From the NCBI RefSeq assembly GCF_000719345.1, contig NZ_JOFX01000016.1:1-64000 (forward strand): 64,000 nucleotides of DNA. Direction: 5' to 3'. Below are positions 50,001 through 62,169 of the stretch, piece after piece; positions within the stretch are counted from its first letter, which is position 1, and each line of letters opens with the position of its first letter. Position numbers and translations under genes: made by a program. Below the pieces are notes generated by a model that searched no databases, was not told the DNA's origin, and saw only the letters and a list, made by a program, of their open reading frames with translations. Origin of the DNA: Streptomyces sp. NRRL F-2664 (GTDB lineage: Bacteria; Actinomycetota; Actinomycetes; Streptomycetales; Streptomycetaceae).

Positions 50001-53000
50001 GGAAGGTCGGGTCGCCGGAGGTGTCGGTGCGCAGCACCAGGGTGTTGGCGAAGAACCCGACGACATCGTCCACGGCGTCGTCCCCGCGTCCCGCGACGGG
50101 TGAGCCCACCGGGATGTCGGTGCCGGCGCCCAGCCGGGTCAGCAGGACGCCGAGCGCGGCGTGGAGGACCATGAAGACGCTCGCGTCGCAGCGGCGCGCC
50201 AGCGCACGGAGCCGCACGTGCAGATCGGCCGGTACCTCCGCCTGCACCGTGGCCCCCCGCAGGCTGGGGGAGGCGGCACGGGGCCGGTCGGTGGGCAGCG
50301 GCAGCTCCTCCGGCAGGCCCTCCAGGGCCTTGCGCCAGAAGTCGGCCTGGCGGTGCAGCAGGCTCTCGGGGTCGCCGTCGTCGCCGAGCAGCCGGCGCTG
50401 CCACACGGCGTGGTCCGCGTACCCGACGGGAAGCGGCGCGAACGCCGGCAGCTCGTCCCGGGTGCGGGCGAGGTAGGCGTCCGACAGGTCCTGCAGCAAC
50501 GGCAGCGCCGACCAGCCGTCGGCGGCGACGTGGTGCAGCACGAGCAGCAGTATGTGCTGTTGCCGGTCGACCTTGAACAACTCGGCCCTGAACGGGACCT
50601 CTTCGTCGATGCGGAACGGGCGCGCGGCGGCCGCCGCCAGCAGACCGGCGAGCTCTGCCTCGTCCGCCCGGGTCACCGCCATCGCGGGCCGTGCCGAGTC
50701 GACGGGCAGGATCACCTGCCGGGGAGCACCGGCGCGGTCGGCGAGCAGCGTACGGAGCGTCTCGTGCCGGTCCGTCAGATCTCCCAGGGCCTCGCGCATC
50801 GCCTCCGGGTCGAGGTCGCCGGTGAGCCGGGCGGCGAACGCCATGTTGTAGGCCGGGTGCGGGCCTTCCAGCCCGTACTGGAACCACATGCGGGCCTGCG
50901 CGAAGGACAGCGGGAGCGGCTCCGGCCGGGCCTGCGCACGCAGGGGCGGCCGCTCGACGCCGGCCGCGAGACGCCGGGCCAGCGCCGCCACGGTGGGGGC
51001 GTCGAAGACCGTGCGCAGCGCGAGGTCCGCGCCGAGGGTGGACCGGACCCTGCTGGCCAGGCGCGTCGCGAGCAGCGAATGGCCGCCCAGGTCGAAGAAG
51101 TTGTCGTCGATGCCCACCTCGGGCAGGCCGAGGACCTCTGCGAACAGGTCGCAGAGGATCTCCTCGGCAGGTGTGCGGGGACGTCGGCCGCCGCCCGCTC
51201 CGGCGCCCGGGTCCGGTGCCGGCAGGGCCCGCCGGTCGAGCTTGCCGCTGGGCGTGAGCGGCAGGGCGTCCAGCACCACGAACGCGGCCGGGACGCAGTG
51301 CTCGGGCAGCGTGGACGCGAGCGCGCGGCGCAGCGCCGCGGCGTCGGCCGCGGTCCCGGTGACGTAGGCGACGAGAACCGGGTCGCCGCCCGCCCCGCCG
51401 GCCGTGCCCGCCCCGCCCGCCACGAGATCCCGGCGGGCCACCACCGCGGCCTCCCGGACGCCGGGCTGTGCGGCGAGCGCGGCCTCGATCTCCCCGGGCT
51501 CGATCCGGAACCCGCGGATCTTGACCTGGTCGTCGGTGCGGCCCAGGTACTCGACGACCCCGTCGGCGGTCAGCCGTGCCAGATCGCCGGTGCGGTACAT
51601 GCGGCTGCCGGGCGGGCCGAACGGGTCGGCAGTGAACCGCTCCGCGGTCAGCGCAGCCCGCCCCAGGTAGCCGTCGGCCAGCTGCGGCCCGGCGAGGTAC
51701 AGCTCGCCGGGCACCCCCGCGGGTACCGGGCGCAGACCGGCGTCCAGCACGTAGACCGACGTGTTCCACACCGGCCGGCCGATGGGCACGGTGTCGCGGT
51801 CCGCGTCCTGCGGCGGGCACGCCCGGTGGGTGACGTCGACGGCCGCTTCGGTCGGTCCGTACAGGTTGTGGAGCTCCACGGCGCCGCCGTACATCCGGTG
51901 GAAGGCGCCCACCAGGTCGGGGGCGAGCGCCTCACCGCTGCACAGCACACGGGTGAGGCCCGTGCAGCCGGCGGCCTCGGGCTCGCCGAGGAAGGCCCGC
52001 AGCATCGACGGCACGAAGTGGGCGGTCGTGACGCCCCGGTCGCGGATCAGCCGGGCGAGGTACTGCGGGTCGAGGTGGCCGCGCGGGCGCGCCACCACCA
52101 GGGTCGCGCCCGTGATCAGCGGCCAGAAGAACTCCCACACCGAGACGTCGAAACTGGAAGGGGTCTTCTGCAGTACGCGGTCCCCGGGAGTCAGCCCGTA
52201 CTCGCCCTGCGCCCACAGGAGGCGGTGGACGATCGCGGAGTGCGGCACCACCACGCCCTTGGGACGGCCGGTCGAGCCCGATGTGTAGATCACGTAGGCC
52301 GGGTCGCCCGGGCGGGCCGCCCGGACGGCCGCCCCGGCTGCGGCGCCGACGGCGGACGAACCGGGATCGTCCACCACCACGACGGGCACCGACGCGTCCT
52401 GCGGCAGGTGCGCGCGGGTCGCCGTATCCGTCACCAGCGCGACGGGGGCCGCGTCGGCGAGCATGAGGGCGAGCCGGTCGGCCGGGTAGCCGGGGTCCAG
52501 CGGCAGGTAGGCGGCACCGGCGCGCAGCACGGCGTTCAGGGCGACGACCAGCTCGGCGGAGCGCGGCAGGGCCACGGCCACCACCCGGCCCGGACCGGCC
52601 CCGAGCCCGGCCAGCCGCGACGCCAGGTCCCCTGCGCGGGCCCCGAGCTCGGCGTAGGTCAGCTCGACGTCCTCGAACACGACGGCGGTCGCCTCCGGCG
52701 TACGGGCGGCCTGGTCGGCGAGGAGCGCCGCGAGGGTGGTGTCCGGGACCGCGTGCCGGACGGGGGCGGCGGTCAGTACGGCCGCCTCCCCGGCTCCGAG
52801 CAGGTCGAGCTGCCCGAGCGGCAGGTCCGGCGTGCCGGCGAACGCAGCGAACGCCCTCGTCAGCCGGTCTGCGACCGTCCGCACGAACTCCTCGTCCAAT
52901 GCATCCGGACGGTAGCCCAGTTCCAGTCGGAGCCGTCTGCCGGGCAGCGCGGTCAGGGCGAGCGGGTAGTGCACCGCTTCGTCACCGCCCGCGTCCTCCA

Positions 53001-54117
53001 CCCGCAGACCGGGCGCCGGCTCGGCCATGGAGTCCGGGTCGAACGGGTAGTTCTCCACCACGGCGAGCGTGTCGAACAGGTCCCGGCCGCCGGCCGCCCG
53101 CTGGATCTCGGCCAGCCCCATGTGCTGGTGCGGCACCAGGTCGGACTGTTCGGCCTGCAGCCGGGCCAGCGAGGCCGCGAACGGCTCGGCCGGGGGCAGG
53201 ACGGCCCGCACGGGCACGGTGTTGACGAACACGCCGATCATCGACTCGACGCCGGCCAGATCGGCCGGACGGCCCGACACGATGCCGCCGAAGACGACGT
53301 CGGTGCGGCCCAGCGTACGCGCCAGGGACAGGGCCCACCCGCCCTGCACGACGGTGCCCAGGGTCAGGCCGCGGGACCGTGCGGTCGCGGTCACCGACGT
53401 GGTGAGCCGCTCGGGAAGCTCCACCACCACCGTGCGCGGCCGCGCGGCGACCGAGTCGCCGGCGCCCGGGGCGACCAGCGTCGGGCTGTCGATGCCCTCC
53501 AGTGAGGCGGTCCATGCCGCGGTGGCGGCCTGCCGGTCCCGGGAGGCCAGCCAGTCGAGGTACGCCCTCGGCGGCGCCGGAGCCGGCAGCGCGGGTCCGC
53601 GCGCGCCCGCGGACAGCCCCGCGTAGAGCGCGAACAGCTCCTGCACCAGCAGGGGCTGGGACCATCCGTCGAGGACCATGTGGTGGTTGGTGACCACCAG
53701 CCGGTGCACGTCCTCGGCGAGCTTCAGCAGCCGGAACCGGATCAGCGGGGGCCGACCGAGCTCGAACCCGCGCTCGGTGTCGAGGAGCGTCAACCGCTCC
53801 TGCTCCCGCGTCCGGTCCGCGTCGGCGAGCCCCGACAGGTCGTCGAAGGCCCAGGGCACCTCCATCCACGAGGGGATGAGCGCTGCGGCCTTGCCCTGCC
53901 GGTTGCGGCGGAAGGCCGCGCGCAGCCCGGGCCGCCGGTCCAGCAGGCGCTGCGCCGCCTGTCGCAGCCGCGGGCCGTCCACCGGACCGCGCAGGTCGAG
54001 CCGCAGGTGCCCGGCGTACACGTCCAGGCCGGTGCTGTCGAGCTCCGCCCGGAACAGCAGCCCCTCCTGGAGGGGGGTCAGCGGGAGGATGTCCTCCAGC
54101 GTGGGACGGCCCGTCAC
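47017..54117 (-). CDS. Siderophore NRPS, modules 3 and 4 with thioesterase
   Basis: 2366 residues from GTG 54117, overlapping the stop of the first NRPS gene (GTGA). Order: C (His motif [10 protein letters not shown] near 143, after an epimerase so probably D-accepting), A (about 470-960), T (LGGHSLL near 1008), C ([10 protein letters not shown] near 1194), A (about 1540-2030), T (LGGHSML near 2072), thioesterase (GWSLGG near 2210). Aligned by eye to GrsA, the first A domain reads D-V-W-H-L-S-L-V-D(-K), a serine code. The second reads about D-A-Q-E-G-G-L-V-D, with Gln and Glu in the pocket; a basic residue such as (hydroxy)ornithine would fit but is inferred. The TE should release a tetrapeptide by hydrolysis or cyclisation. 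Confidence 0.93.
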   Translation of the reverse strand: MTGRPTLEDILPLTPLQEGLLFRAELDSTGLDVYAGHLRLDLRGPVDGPRLRQAAQRLLDRRPGLRAAFRRNRQGKAAALIPSWMEVPWAFDDLSGLADADRTREQERLTLLDTERGFELGRPPLIRFRLLKLAEDVHRLVVTNHHMVLDGWSQPLLVQELFALYAGLSAGARGPALPAPAPPRAYLDWLASRDRQAATAAWTASLEGIDSPTLVAPGAGDSVAARPRTVVVELPERLTTSVTATARSRGLTLGTVVQGGWALSLARTLGRTDVVFGGIVSGRPADLAGVESMIGVFVNTVPVRAVLPPAEPFAASLARLQAEQSDLVPHQHMGLAEIQRAAGGRDLFDTLAVVENYPFDPDSMAEPAPGLRVEDAGGDEAVHYPLALTALPGRRLRLELGYRPDALDEEFVRTVADRLTRAFAAFAGTPDLPLGQLDLLGAGEAAVLTAAPVRHAVPDTTLAALLADQAARTPEATAVVFEDVELTYAELGARAGDLASRLAGLGAGPGRVVAVALPRSAELVVALNAVLRAGAAYLPLDPGYPADRLALMLADAAPVALVTDTATRAHLPQDASVPVVVVDDPGSSAVGAAAGAAVRAARPGDPAYVIYTSGSTGRPKGVVVPHSAIVHRLLWAQGEYGLTPGDRVLQKTPSSFDVSVWEFFWPLITGATLVVARPRGHLDPQYLARLIRDRGVTTAHFVPSMLRAFLGEPEAAGCTGLTRVLCSGEALAPDLVGAFHRMYGGAVELHNLYGPTEAAVDVTHRACPPQDADRDTVPIGRPVWNTSVYVLDAGLRPVPAGVPGELYLAGPQLADGYLGRAALTAERFTADPFGPPGSRMYRTGDLARLTADGVVEYLGRTDDQVKIRGFRIEPGEIEAALAAQPGVREAAVVARRDLVAGGAGTAGGAGGDPVLVAYVTGTAADAAALRRALASTLPEHCVPAAFVVLDALPLTPSGKLDRRALPAPDPGAGAGGGRRPRTPAEEILCDLFAEVLGLPEVGIDDNFFDLGGHSLLATRLASRVRSTLGADLALRTVFDAPTVAALARRLAAGVERPPLRAQARPEPLPLSFAQARMWFQYGLEGPHPAYNMAFAARLTGDLDPEAMREALGDLTDRHETLRTLLADRAGAPRQVILPVDSARPAMAVTRADEAELAGLLAAAAARPFRIDEEVPFRAELFKVDRQQHILLLVLHHVAADGWSALPLLQDLSDAYLARTRDELPAFAPLPVGYADHAVWQRRLLGDDGDPESLLHRQADFWRKALEGLPEELPLPTDRPRAASPSLRGATVQAEVPADLHVRLRALARRCDASVFMVLHAALGVLLTRLGAGTDIPVGSPVAGRGDDAVDDVVGFFANTLVLRTDTSGDPTFRELVARVRESDLAAYAHQDIPFERLVELLNPARSMARHPLFQVMLSHQARPAADLSFGGLGVVQEPVEMGTSKFDLAFEIVEEHGRDGMTLGVEYSTDLFDRATAENMATRLLRVLEAVTRAPERAISSLDLLSAEERHRVLVDWQGDRVDVPLSTLTELFENQVRATPDATALVCGEVRYTFAELDRRTARLAALLRAKGVGPERMAALLLPRAADTVVALLSVMRAGGAYVPIDPGYPAGRIAHILSDARPTLLITTGSAAALAPDAAAVETVVLDSPEVQERLAESAGCPAPSELPHPRAGHPAYVIYTSGSTGLPKGVVVEHRSIANLFHSHRELLYRPTVEAAGGRSLRVAHGWSFAFDASWQPQLWLLDGHALHIVTEDTLRDPELLVGFVRTHRIDFIEVTPSHAMQLAGAGLIEDGRSPLLALGVGGEAVPSPLWRDMRGLAGTAGFNLYGPTECTVDALAARVCDGERPLVGRPTANTAAYVLDGRLQPVPAGVIGELYLSGAGLARGYLDRRSLTAERFVADPFGPPGTRMYRTGDLVRWMPDGRIDYLGRTDDQVKIRGFRIELGEITAALAADPSVLQAAVDVREDGVRGAYVVGYVVPAAASAFDPGALREHLTRTLPDYMVPSVFVELAALPLTDHGKLDRRALPEPPAAQARTGRGARDVTEALVCRIFADLLDRPGAGPEHDFFALGGHSMLLMQLRDRLRQATGRQLAVADLFRNPTPAALAGLLRGNAAAASGLEVLFTLRPGPEDDAQAAAPLWCPAPATGLGWRYAALLAHVPDDVAVHTLQAPNLAGGPAAESLDQLVETYLAVMIGVQPSGPYRLLGWSLGGVIAHALACRLQARGEEVSLLALLDAYPGGGGGAGTPRHGEGPEADGADGGAAAVASAVDGLGLPAGTIAAMRANHRGADGLLARFTPGLYRGTLLHFRAEDAPQEAARWGAFTDGDVQVHTVAEDHDGVLDTGAVHRVAQVLAPHFPLGV

Positions 54118-57100
54118 GAAAGCCTCCAGTCGGCCTCGAAGTCGTCGATCTCGTCCTGGGTGAGGGAGATCAGGGAAAGGTCGGAGGGCGTCCGGCCCCC
54201 GGCGTCGGCGGCCGCGGCGTGGCGCGTCAGTGCGCCCAGGTAGGCGAGCCAGGCATCCGCGAGGTCCCGCACCCGTGCGGCGGGCAGGGCACCCGGCGCG
54301 TAGGACCAGGTCGCCGTGAGGCGGGCGCCGTCCGGACCGGGTGCCACATGGGCGTCGATCTCCAGGGCGTGGGCCAGCGGCAGCGCCGGGTCGACGCCGT
54401 GGAAGAGGGCGTCGTCCCCGGCCACCGGCTGCCACGCCTGTGCGTCACCGCCGGCACCGAACCGGCCCAGGTAGTTGAAGGCGATCTCGGGCACCGGAAG
54501 GCCCGCCAGTGCGTCGGCCGTCTCCGGGTTGAGATGGCGCAGCGCCCCGAACCCGAGCCCGCCGTCGGGGGCCGCCCGCAGCTGCTCCTTGACGCTCTTC
54601 AGTGCCTGGCCCACGGCCGGGCCGCCGGCCCGCGCCTCGGCCAGGTCCACCTCGCCGGGGTCGATCCGTACCGGATGGACGGAGGTGAACCAGCCCACCG
54701 TGCGCGACAGGTCCGTTTGCGTGCCGACGACGTCGTCGCGCCCGTGCCCCTCCAGTTGCACGCCCAGCGCACGTCCGTCCTGGGCCGCGGACTGCGTACG
54801 GCCGCGCCGGTGTTCCGCGACCGCCAGGACCAGGGCCGTCAGGAGCACGTCCTCGGTGTTCGCATGGAAGGCGGCGGGTACGCCGGTCAGCAGGGCCTCG
54901 GTCTCCTGCGGGTCCACCGTCACGGTGTGGCGGGCGACGGACCCCGCCGTGTCCCGGCAAGGATCCAGGGCGGCCGCGATGGCCGGCGACCGGCCGCTGT
55001 CCAGCGCCGTGCGCCAGTCGTCCAGCTGCGCCACCGCCCGGGCACTGCGCGCATACTCCCGCAGCAGGGTGCTCCACGCCCGCAGCGAGGTCCCCTCCGG
55101 CGGGAGTTCCGCGCCGCGCCAGGCGGCGTCCAGGTCGTTGCACAGGATGCGCCAGGACACCCCGTCGATGACGAGGTGGTGCACCACCAGCACCAGCCGC
55201 CCCTGAACGCCGGCCGCGGCCGGCTCCCAGACGGCCTGGACCATCACCCCGGACTCCGGGTGCAGCCGCCCGCGGGCGGCCGCGGCCTCGTCGCCCGGGC
55301 TCCCCTCGGCGATCCGGAGGAGGTCCTCGGCGCGTACCGCGCCCGGGGGCGGAACGTCCAGCTCCCAGCGGCCGTCGTCCGCGGTCACCCACCGGGCCCT
55401 CAGCGCGGGACGTGCGTCGAGAACGGCCTGCAGGACCGTCGTCAGCACCTCGCGGGACAGCCCGGCCGGAGTGGCCAGCGTCATGCCCTGGCTGTAGCCG
55501 TCGACGGTGGTCGCGGACCCGGCGGACGTGGCCAGTTCGCGCAGCCATGCGGTGATCGGGGTCTCGGGCACCCGCCCGGTACCGTCGTCGGCCGGCCGGT
55601 CCGCGGCCGTGTCGAGCCGCTGGGCGACCGCGGCCAGGGCGGAGGGGGTCTGGTACCGGAACACCTCGCGGGGGCCGATCGACCAGCCGGCCGCGCGCGC
55701 CCGGGCGACCAGCTGGAGCGAGATGATGCTGTCTCCCCCCAGCGCGAAGAAGTTGGCGTCGGCGTCCGTGCCCGTACGGCCCAGGAGCGCCGAGAAGAGG
55801 TCGCAGAACAACTGCTCCACCGGCGTGGACGGGGCCCGGCCGCCGCCCTGCCCGGGCAGCACCGGCAGGGGCAGTGCGGCCCGGTCCAGCTTGCGGTGGG
55901 AGGACTGCGGAAGGGCGTCCAGGGGGACCCACACGGACGGCACCATGTGGTCCGGGAGCAGGGTCGCGGCATGGGCCCGCCAGCCGTCCGGGTCGGGCTC
56001 GTGGCCCTCCCAGGGGACCACGTAGGCGACCAGGCGGCGGGACCCGGGCAGATCGTCGCGGGCGATCACGGCGACCTCGGCGACGCCCCGGTGACGGCCG
56101 AGCACGGCCTCGATCTCGCCGGGCTCGATACGGAACCCGCGGATCTTCACCTGGTCGTCGGCGCGCCCGAGGCATTCCAGGTTCCCGTCGCCCGTCCACC
56201 GGGCGAGGTCGCCCGTGCGGTACATGCGGGTCCCCGGGGGCCCGTAGGGGTCGGCGGTGAACCGCTCCGCGGTGAGGGCCGGCCGGCCCAGGTAGCCGCG
56301 GGCCAGGCCGGCACCGGCCAGGTAGAGCTCACCGCTCACGCCCGGGGGGACGGGGCGCAGCCGGTCGTCGAGGACGTAGGCCGCGGCACCGCGGACGGGC
56401 CGGCCGATGAGCGGAGGGCCCTCGCCGGTGACGGGGGCGACCACCGAGTCGACGGTGCACTCGGTCGGGCCGTAGAAGTTGTACGCCGTGACGGCCGGAT
56501 GCTCGGCGAGTTCCCGCCACAGCGCGTCCGGCATCGCGTCCGCGCCGGGGCCCAGTAGGACCGGCCGGTGGCGGCCGTCGTCGAGCAGGCCGTTGCGGAT
56601 CAGCTGCTGCAGGTGCGCGGGGGTGAGGTCGAGGTAGTCGATCCGCTCCCGGTCGACGTAACAGGCCACCGCCTCGGCGTCCGGATAGGTCGACTCGTCC
56701 AGGACGTGCAGCTCGTGGCCGCCGACCATGAGCACGACCGGGTCCAGTGAGGCGTCGAAGGCGAACGAGGCGATGTGCCCCACCCGCAGCCGCCGGCCGC
56801 CGGCCTCGGGGACCCGCGGCGGGAACAGGGTCGCGGTGTGGGCCGCGTAGAGGTTGGCCAGGTTGGCATGGGTGACGGCCACGCCCTTGGGACGGCCGGT
56901 GGACCCGGAGGTGTAGATGACGTACGCCATGTCGGCGGGGTCGGCCTGGGCCGGGACGCCGATCTGCGGCTCGGGCGCGTCCCGGTCCACCAGGACGACG
57001 GGCAGGCCGGGATCCGCGGGCATCCCGGCCGCCATGGCGCTGGTGGTCAGCAGGCAGACGGGGCGGGCGTCCCGCAGGGTCTGCGCGAGCCGTTCGACGG

Positions 57101-60100
57101 GGTGGTTCGGATCGAGGGGCAGGAAGGCCGCGCCGGAGCGCAGGACGCCGAGCAGCGCCGGAACCATGTCGTGCCGCGGCAGGGCCAGAGCCACCAGCCG
57201 GTCCCGGCCGGCGCCGTGCGCGGAGGCGAGGGCAGCGAGCCGGTCGACACGGGAGTCGAGTTCGGCGTAGGTGAGACGCTCGGGCGCCCCCGGGCCGCCG
57301 CCGAGAACGAGCGCCACGGCGTCCGGCGTCCGGCGGACCTGCGCCGCGAACGCTTCGTGCAGCGGGGGAGCGGCGGGCGCCGGTACCGGAGCGGCGAGGA
57401 GCACCTCTCGTTCGGCCGCGGTCAGGATGTCGTGGGCGGACAGCGGCAGGTCCGGGCGCGCCACGGCGGCGGTGAGCAGCCGCACCAGCCGATCGGCGAG
57501 CAGCTCCACGGTCTCCGGGTCGAACAGGTCGGCACTGTACTCGGCGAAGCCGCCGACGGCGCCCGGGTCCGCCTCCGGGTCGAAGCCTTCGATGAAGGTC
57601 AGGCTGAGATCGAAGGTGGAGGTGCCGGCGGACACGACCTCGGGCCGGCTGCGGAGCCCGGACACCGGCAGCTGCGACGCGGTCCCCGACTGGTGCACGA
57701 CCATCACCTGGAAGAGCGGGTGACGGGCCGTCGAACGCGGCGGGTTGAGGATCTCGACCAGTCGCTCGAACGGCAGGTCCTGGTGCTCGAAGGCGGAGAC
57801 GGCGGTGTCGCGGACCCGGTGCAGCAGGGTCTCGAACGACGGGTCGCCGGACGTGTCCGTGCGCAGGACCAGGGTGTTGACGAAGAACCCGACCAGGCCG
57901 TCCAGTTCCTCCCGGGGACGGCCGGCCACGGGGGTGCCGACGGGGATGTCCCCGCCGGCGCCGAGACGGGTCAACAGGGCGGCGACAGCAGCCTGGTAGA
58001 CCATGAACGGGGTGACGCCCCGGTCGGCGGCGAGGGTGCGGACCTGCTGCGCGAGCTCGGCTGCGACATCGAACCGCACCATGCCGCCGCGGTCGGTGGC
58101 CTCGGCCGGCCTGGGCCGGTCGGTGGGCAGGCGCAGTTCGTCCGGAGCCCCGTCGAGGGCCTGCCGCCAGTACGCGGACTGGCGGGCCGCGAGGCTGCGG
58201 GGGTCGTCGGCGTCGCCGAGCAGGTCGCGCTGCCAGACGGCGAAGTCGGCGTACCGGAGGGGTAGTTCGTCCCAGGCGGGCGCCCCGCCGGCCCGCCGGG
58301 CCCGGTAGGCCTCGGCGAGGTCGCCGATCAGGACCGGCAGGGACTGCCCGTCGCCGGCGATGTGGTGGAGCAGCAGCAGGAGTACGTGTTCCTCGGGTCC
58401 GCACGCGAAGAGGGTGGCGCGCAGCGGGGGCTCACGCTCCAGGTCGAAGACGTGCGCGGCGGCCTCGGCGAGGGCCTCGTCCACCGTGTCCGGTGCCGCA
58501 CGGCGTACGTCCAGGCGAGGACCCTCCTCGGGCCCCAGCACCACCTGGTACGGGTTGCCGTCCTGGGCGCGGAAGACGGTGCGCAGGGTTTCGTGCCGCG
58601 ACGCGACGTCCGCCACGGCGGCGGCGAGCGCGCCCCGGTCGAGCGCACCGCTGATCCGCAGCGCGGTCGGGATGTTGTAGGCGGCACCGGGTTCCTGGAG
58701 CTGGTGCAGGAGCCACAGGCGCTGCTGCGCGAACGACAGCGGCGCCGGGCTGCCGGCCGCACCGGCGGTCGGCGCCGGGCGCGGAGCGGGAGCCGCGGGC
58801 CCGGCCTCGTCGAGCAGCCGGGCCAGCCCGGCCGGAGTGCGGGTGTCGAACAGCGTGCGCAGGGCCGGCCGGAAGCCGAACTCCGCCTCGATGCGCGTCA
58901 TGAGCCGGGCCGCGAGCATGGAGTGTCCGCCCAGCAGGAAGAAGTCGTCCTCCGGCCCGGCGGCGGTCCCCAGCACGTCGGAGAAGAGGGCGCACAGCGT
59001 GGCCTCAGCGGCCCCGGCCGGCTCGCGGTGGGTGCCGCCGACGTGGACCGGCGCCGGAAGTGCCCGGCGGTCGAGCTTGTTGTTGCCGGTGAGCGGCAGC
59101 TTCTCCAGGGGCACGATGGCGGAGGGCACCATGTGCGCGGGCAGGACGGCGGCGAGCTGCCGGCGGAGGTCCGCCACGTCCGGCTGCGGGGCGCCGTCGG
59201 CGGCGACCACGTAGGCGACGAGCCCGAGGCCCCCCGGGACGTCCTCGCGGGCGATCACCGCGGCCTGGGCGATGCCGTCGGCGCGGCGCAGGACCTGCTC
59301 GATCTCGCCCGGCTCGATGCGGAAGCCGCGGATCTTGACCTGGTGGTCCACCCGCCCCAGGTACTCCAGGACGCCGTCCGCGGTCCACCGGGCCAGGTCA
59401 CCCGTGCGGTACATGCGGGTCCCGGGCGCACCGAACGGGTCGGCGACGAAGCGCTCCGAAGTCAGGCCCGGGCGGCCGAGGTAGCCGCGGGCCAGGCCGT
59501 CGCCCGCGACGTACAGCTCACCGGGCGAGCCCGGAGGCACGGGGTGGAGCCGGTCGTCGAGGAGGCGCACCGCGGTGTTGTGCACGGGGGCCCCGATCGG
59601 GACGACGGTCCCGTCGTGCTCCGGGGTGCAGGTCCACAGAGTGGCGTCGACCGTGGTCTCGGTGGGGCCGTAGGAGTTGAACATGCGCGTGGTGCCGGAC
59701 CAGCGGCGCATCAGATCGGCCGGACACGCCTCGCCGGCGACGACCAGCGTCGCCCCGCCGGGCAGCGCGTGCTCGTCGGGCAGGGTGGCGAGGACGCCGG
59801 GGGGCAGGGTCAGGTGGGTGATCCCGTGCCGTGCGCAGAAGTCGGCGAGCGGCGGACCGAGGCGCTGGTCCGCGGGGACGATGGCGAGCGTGCCGCCGGT
59901 GAGCAGGGCCATGGTCCACTCCCACACCGAGGTGTCGAAGCTGAACGAGGCGAACTGCAGGACGCGGCTGCCCGGCCCGGCGCCCAGGCTCTCGGCCATG
60001 GTCGACACGAGGGCGGCCATGCCCCGGTGGGTGACGACCACGCCCTTGGGCCGGCCGGTCGAACCCGAGGTGTAGATCACGTACGCGGCCTGCGCGGGCA

Positions 60101-62039
60101 GGGAGGGCCGCAACGGCGCCCGGCGGTCCGGGCCGGAGGGGGACGGGTCGTCCACGACGACCCTGACCGACGGGTCGGCGGGCAGGCGGCCGGCGCGGGC
60201 GGTGTCCGTGACCAGCAGGGCGGGCCGGGCGTCCGCCAGCATCAGGGCGATCCGGTCGGCGGGATACTCGGGGTCCACGGGAAGGTAGGCCGCGCCCGCC
60301 TTCATCACGGCGAGGGCGGCGACCAGGAACTCACCTGTGCGGGGCAGTGCCACGGCCACGACGCGCTCGGGACCCGCACCCAGGGCGGACAGCTCGCCGG
60401 CCAGGGCGCTGGACCGCCTGTCGAGCTCGGCGTACGTCAGGCGCTGCTCGGTGCCGCCCGCTCCCTCGGCCTCCCAGATCAGCGCAGTCGCCTGCGGCGA
60501 CCTGCGCACCTGCTCCGCGAACAGCTCGGGGACGGTGCGGGCGGGCAGCGGACGGCTGTCGGCGCCCCACCGGGTCAGCACCCGCTCCAGTTCCTCGCCG
60601 TCGAGGAGCTGGAGATCGCCGATCGGGGTGTCAGGGGCGGCCAGGGCCGCTTCCAGCAGTCGTTCGAAGCGGCCCAGCAGCCGGTCCACGGTGTTCCGGG
60701 TGTACAGGTCGCGGCGGTAAGTGGTGTCCAGGGTGAGCGTTCCCGCCGTGTCCAGGACCGCGGACACGGCCAGGTCGAAGGCGGCGGCGCTGCCGGGGAC
60801 CGCGCGCTCGGTCAGCCGGATGCCCGGCAGGTCGAACCCCTCCCACACCTCGCTGCGCAGGGAGAACATCACGTCGAAGTACACGTGGTGGCCGAGGGTG
60901 CGCTCGGGCCGCAGTTCCTGCACCAGGGTGTCGAACGGCACCGCCCGGTGGGCGTAGGCACCCAGGCACGTCTCGCGCACGGATCCGAGCAGACTGCGGA
61001 AGGTGGTGCCGGGTCCGGCCGTCGTCCGCAGGACGAGGGTGTTGCCGAAGTTTCCGACGAGGTCCTCGGCGCCTGCGGCGGTGCGCAGGACGGCCGGTGA
61101 GCCGACGAGCACGTCCGGTGACCCGGACGTGCGGTGCAGCAGGGCGTTGAAGGCCGCGAGCAGGGCCATGAACGGGCTGACGCCCTCGGACCGGCAGAGC
61201 GCGTGCACCTGGTCCCGCAGGGCGGACGGGAGGGTTCGGACGAGCCGCCCACCCGCCTGCGCGCGCGTGGCCCTGCGCGGGAAGTCGGTCGGCAGCGGCA
61301 CCGGTGCCGGGGCGTCGTCGAGGGCCCGGCGCCAGTGGTCCAGGTCGGCTTCGGTCCACGGTGCCCGCCGGCTTTCCGCCAGGGCCAAGTCGGCATACTG
61401 GAGGGGGAGTTCGGGCAGGGTGCCACCCGTGTAGGAGGTCGCGACATCGCGCAGCAGGACCTGCCAGCTTCCGTCGTCCCACGCGATGTGGTGGGCGACG
61501 AGGATCAGCAGGTGCTCGGTGGCGGCGAGCCGCACGATCTCTAACCGGACGGGGGTGTCCTGGGCGAGGTCGAAAGGAAGGGCGGCCAGTCGCGCGGCAC
61601 GCGCGTCGGCCGCTGCCTCCTGGCGGTCACCGCCGACGGCCGACAGGTCGGTGACCGGGACGTCGAGGACGGCGTCGGCCAGGACCACCTGGAGCGGTTC
61701 GCCGTCGTCATCGGCCCGGTAGACCGTCCGCAGGACGTGATGACGCCGGCTCGCGGCCTGCAGCGCCGTGACGAACCGCGGCACGTCGAGGTCGCCGGAA
61801 AGGCGGACGGCGACGCCGATGTTGTACGAGGTCCCCCGCGGCTGCAGTTGGTGGAGCAGCCACATCCGGCGCTGCGCGGCCGACAGGGGTGCGGGGCCGG
61901 TGGCGCGAACCGCCGGCGTCCGCTCGGACCCCCCGTGGGCCCCCTGCCCGGCGATGCCGCGTGCGGCAAGCTGACGACGCATCAATTCGCGTCGGCGTTC
62001 CATGGATTCGCTGCTCTGGCCCAAGTTCGCACCCGACAC
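54114..62039 (-). CDS. Siderophore NRPS, modules 1 and 2 with epimerase
   Basis: 2641 residues from GTG 62039; ATG 62003 is another possible start. Order: C ([10 protein letters not shown] near 184, Asp in place of the usual Gly), A (about 490-1000), T (LGGHSML near 1037), C (HHIAGDG near 1224), A (about 1545-2045), T (LGGDSII near 2100, the form used before epimerases), E ([10 protein letters not shown] near 2288, FNYLGRF near the end). By-eye codes: module 1 D-T-W-T-V-A-S-V-D, not recognised; module 2 D-A-D-D-L-P-F-V-D, with two acidic pocket residues that would suit a cationic side chain. A C domain at the very start suggests an N-acylated first residue. Residue 2 should be D-configured. 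Iron box upstream. Confidence 0.93.
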   Translation of the reverse strand: MSGANLGQSSESMERRRELMRRQLAARGIAGQGAHGGSERTPAVRATGPAPLSAAQRRMWLLHQLQPRGTSYNIGVAVRLSGDLDVPRFVTALQAASRRHHVLRTVYRADDDGEPLQVVLADAVLDVPVTDLSAVGGDRQEAAADARAARLAALPFDLAQDTPVRLEIVRLAATEHLLILVAHHIAWDDGSWQVLLRDVATSYTGGTLPELPLQYADLALAESRRAPWTEADLDHWRRALDDAPAPVPLPTDFPRRATRAQAGGRLVRTLPSALRDQVHALCRSEGVSPFMALLAAFNALLHRTSGSPDVLVGSPAVLRTAAGAEDLVGNFGNTLVLRTTAGPGTTFRSLLGSVRETCLGAYAHRAVPFDTLVQELRPERTLGHHVYFDVMFSLRSEVWEGFDLPGIRLTERAVPGSAAAFDLAVSAVLDTAGTLTLDTTYRRDLYTRNTVDRLLGRFERLLEAALAAPDTPIGDLQLLDGEELERVLTRWGADSRPLPARTVPELFAEQVRRSPQATALIWEAEGAGGTEQRLTYAELDRRSSALAGELSALGAGPERVVAVALPRTGEFLVAALAVMKAGAAYLPVDPEYPADRIALMLADARPALLVTDTARAGRLPADPSVRVVVDDPSPSGPDRRAPLRPSLPAQAAYVIYTSGSTGRPKGVVVTHRGMAALVSTMAESLGAGPGSRVLQFASFSFDTSVWEWTMALLTGGTLAIVPADQRLGPPLADFCARHGITHLTLPPGVLATLPDEHALPGGATLVVAGEACPADLMRRWSGTTRMFNSYGPTETTVDATLWTCTPEHDGTVVPIGAPVHNTAVRLLDDRLHPVPPGSPGELYVAGDGLARGYLGRPGLTSERFVADPFGAPGTRMYRTGDLARWTADGVLEYLGRVDHQVKIRGFRIEPGEIEQVLRRADGIAQAAVIAREDVPGGLGLVAYVVAADGAPQPDVADLRRQLAAVLPAHMVPSAIVPLEKLPLTGNNKLDRRALPAPVHVGGTHREPAGAAEATLCALFSDVLGTAAGPEDDFFLLGGHSMLAARLMTRIEAEFGFRPALRTLFDTRTPAGLARLLDEAGPAAPAPRPAPTAGAAGSPAPLSFAQQRLWLLHQLQEPGAAYNIPTALRISGALDRGALAAAVADVASRHETLRTVFRAQDGNPYQVVLGPEEGPRLDVRRAAPDTVDEALAEAAAHVFDLEREPPLRATLFACGPEEHVLLLLLHHIAGDGQSLPVLIGDLAEAYRARRAGGAPAWDELPLRYADFAVWQRDLLGDADDPRSLAARQSAYWRQALDGAPDELRLPTDRPRPAEATDRGGMVRFDVAAELAQQVRTLAADRGVTPFMVYQAAVAALLTRLGAGGDIPVGTPVAGRPREELDGLVGFFVNTLVLRTDTSGDPSFETLLHRVRDTAVSAFEHQDLPFERLVEILNPPRSTARHPLFQVMVVHQSGTASQLPVSGLRSRPEVVSAGTSTFDLSLTFIEGFDPEADPGAVGGFAEYSADLFDPETVELLADRLVRLLTAAVARPDLPLSAHDILTAAEREVLLAAPVPAPAAPPLHEAFAAQVRRTPDAVALVLGGGPGAPERLTYAELDSRVDRLAALASAHGAGRDRLVALALPRHDMVPALLGVLRSGAAFLPLDPNHPVERLAQTLRDARPVCLLTTSAMAAGMPADPGLPVVLVDRDAPEPQIGVPAQADPADMAYVIYTSGSTGRPKGVAVTHANLANLYAAHTATLFPPRVPEAGGRRLRVGHIASFAFDASLDPVVLMVGGHELHVLDESTYPDAEAVACYVDRERIDYLDLTPAHLQQLIRNGLLDDGRHRPVLLGPGADAMPDALWRELAEHPAVTAYNFYGPTECTVDSVVAPVTGEGPPLIGRPVRGAAAYVLDDRLRPVPPGVSGELYLAGAGLARGYLGRPALTAERFTADPYGPPGTRMYRTGDLARWTGDGNLECLGRADDQVKIRGFRIEPGEIEAVLGRHRGVAEVAVIARDDLPGSRRLVAYVVPWEGHEPDPDGWRAHAATLLPDHMVPSVWVPLDALPQSSHRKLDRAALPLPVLPGQGGGRAPSTPVEQLFCDLFSALLGRTGTDADANFFALGGDSIISLQLVARARAAGWSIGPREVFRYQTPSALAAVAQRLDTAADRPADDGTGRVPETPITAWLRELATSAGSATTVDGYSQGMTLATPAGLSREVLTTVLQAVLDARPALRARWVTADDGRWELDVPPPGAVRAEDLLRIAEGSPGDEAAAARGRLHPESGVMVQAVWEPAAAGVQGRLVLVVHHLVIDGVSWRILCNDLDAAWRGAELPPEGTSLRAWSTLLREYARSARAVAQLDDWRTALDSGRSPAIAAALDPCRDTAGSVARHTVTVDPQETEALLTGVPAAFHANTEDVLLTALVLAVAEHRRGRTQSAAQDGRALGVQLEGHGRDDVVGTQTDLSRTVGWFTSVHPVRIDPGEVDLAEARAGGPAVGQALKSVKEQLRAAPDGGLGFGALRHLNPETADALAGLPVPEIAFNYLGRFGAGGDAQAWQPVAGDDALFHGVDPALPLAHALEIDAHVAPGPDGARLTATWSYAPGALPAARVRDLADAWLAYLGALTRHAAAADAGGRTPSDLSLISLTQDEIDDFEADWRLS

Positions 62040-62086
62040 GAAGGTTCACGTCCCCTCACGGCATGGCTGATGGGCCGAACCATAAC

Positions 62087-62105
62087 TTAGGATAGCCTTA
62101 TCTTG
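62087..62105. promoter_or_regulatory. Iron box in the divergent NRPS-exporter promoter region
   Basis: TTAGGATAGCCTTATCTTG matches the iron-box consensus at 14 of 19 positions. It sits 48 bases before the NRPS start and 65 before the exporter start, so one site could repress both. Confidence 0.65.
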
Positions 62106-62169
62106 CTATGGTCGGCTCGCGCCGCCGGGCGCCATCGGCGGTAGCCAAACCCCAGGTGGAGGCCGGGAG

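Noticed and set aside
50161..53505. 1114-codon plus-strand frame inside the second NRPS gene
   Set aside because: It is antisense to conserved C, A and T domains and has no recognisable domain of its own.
47880..60100. Repeated DNA blocks of high similarity in the NRPS genes
   Set aside because: They are the conserved core motifs of the four A, T and C domains, not mobile or CRISPR repeats.
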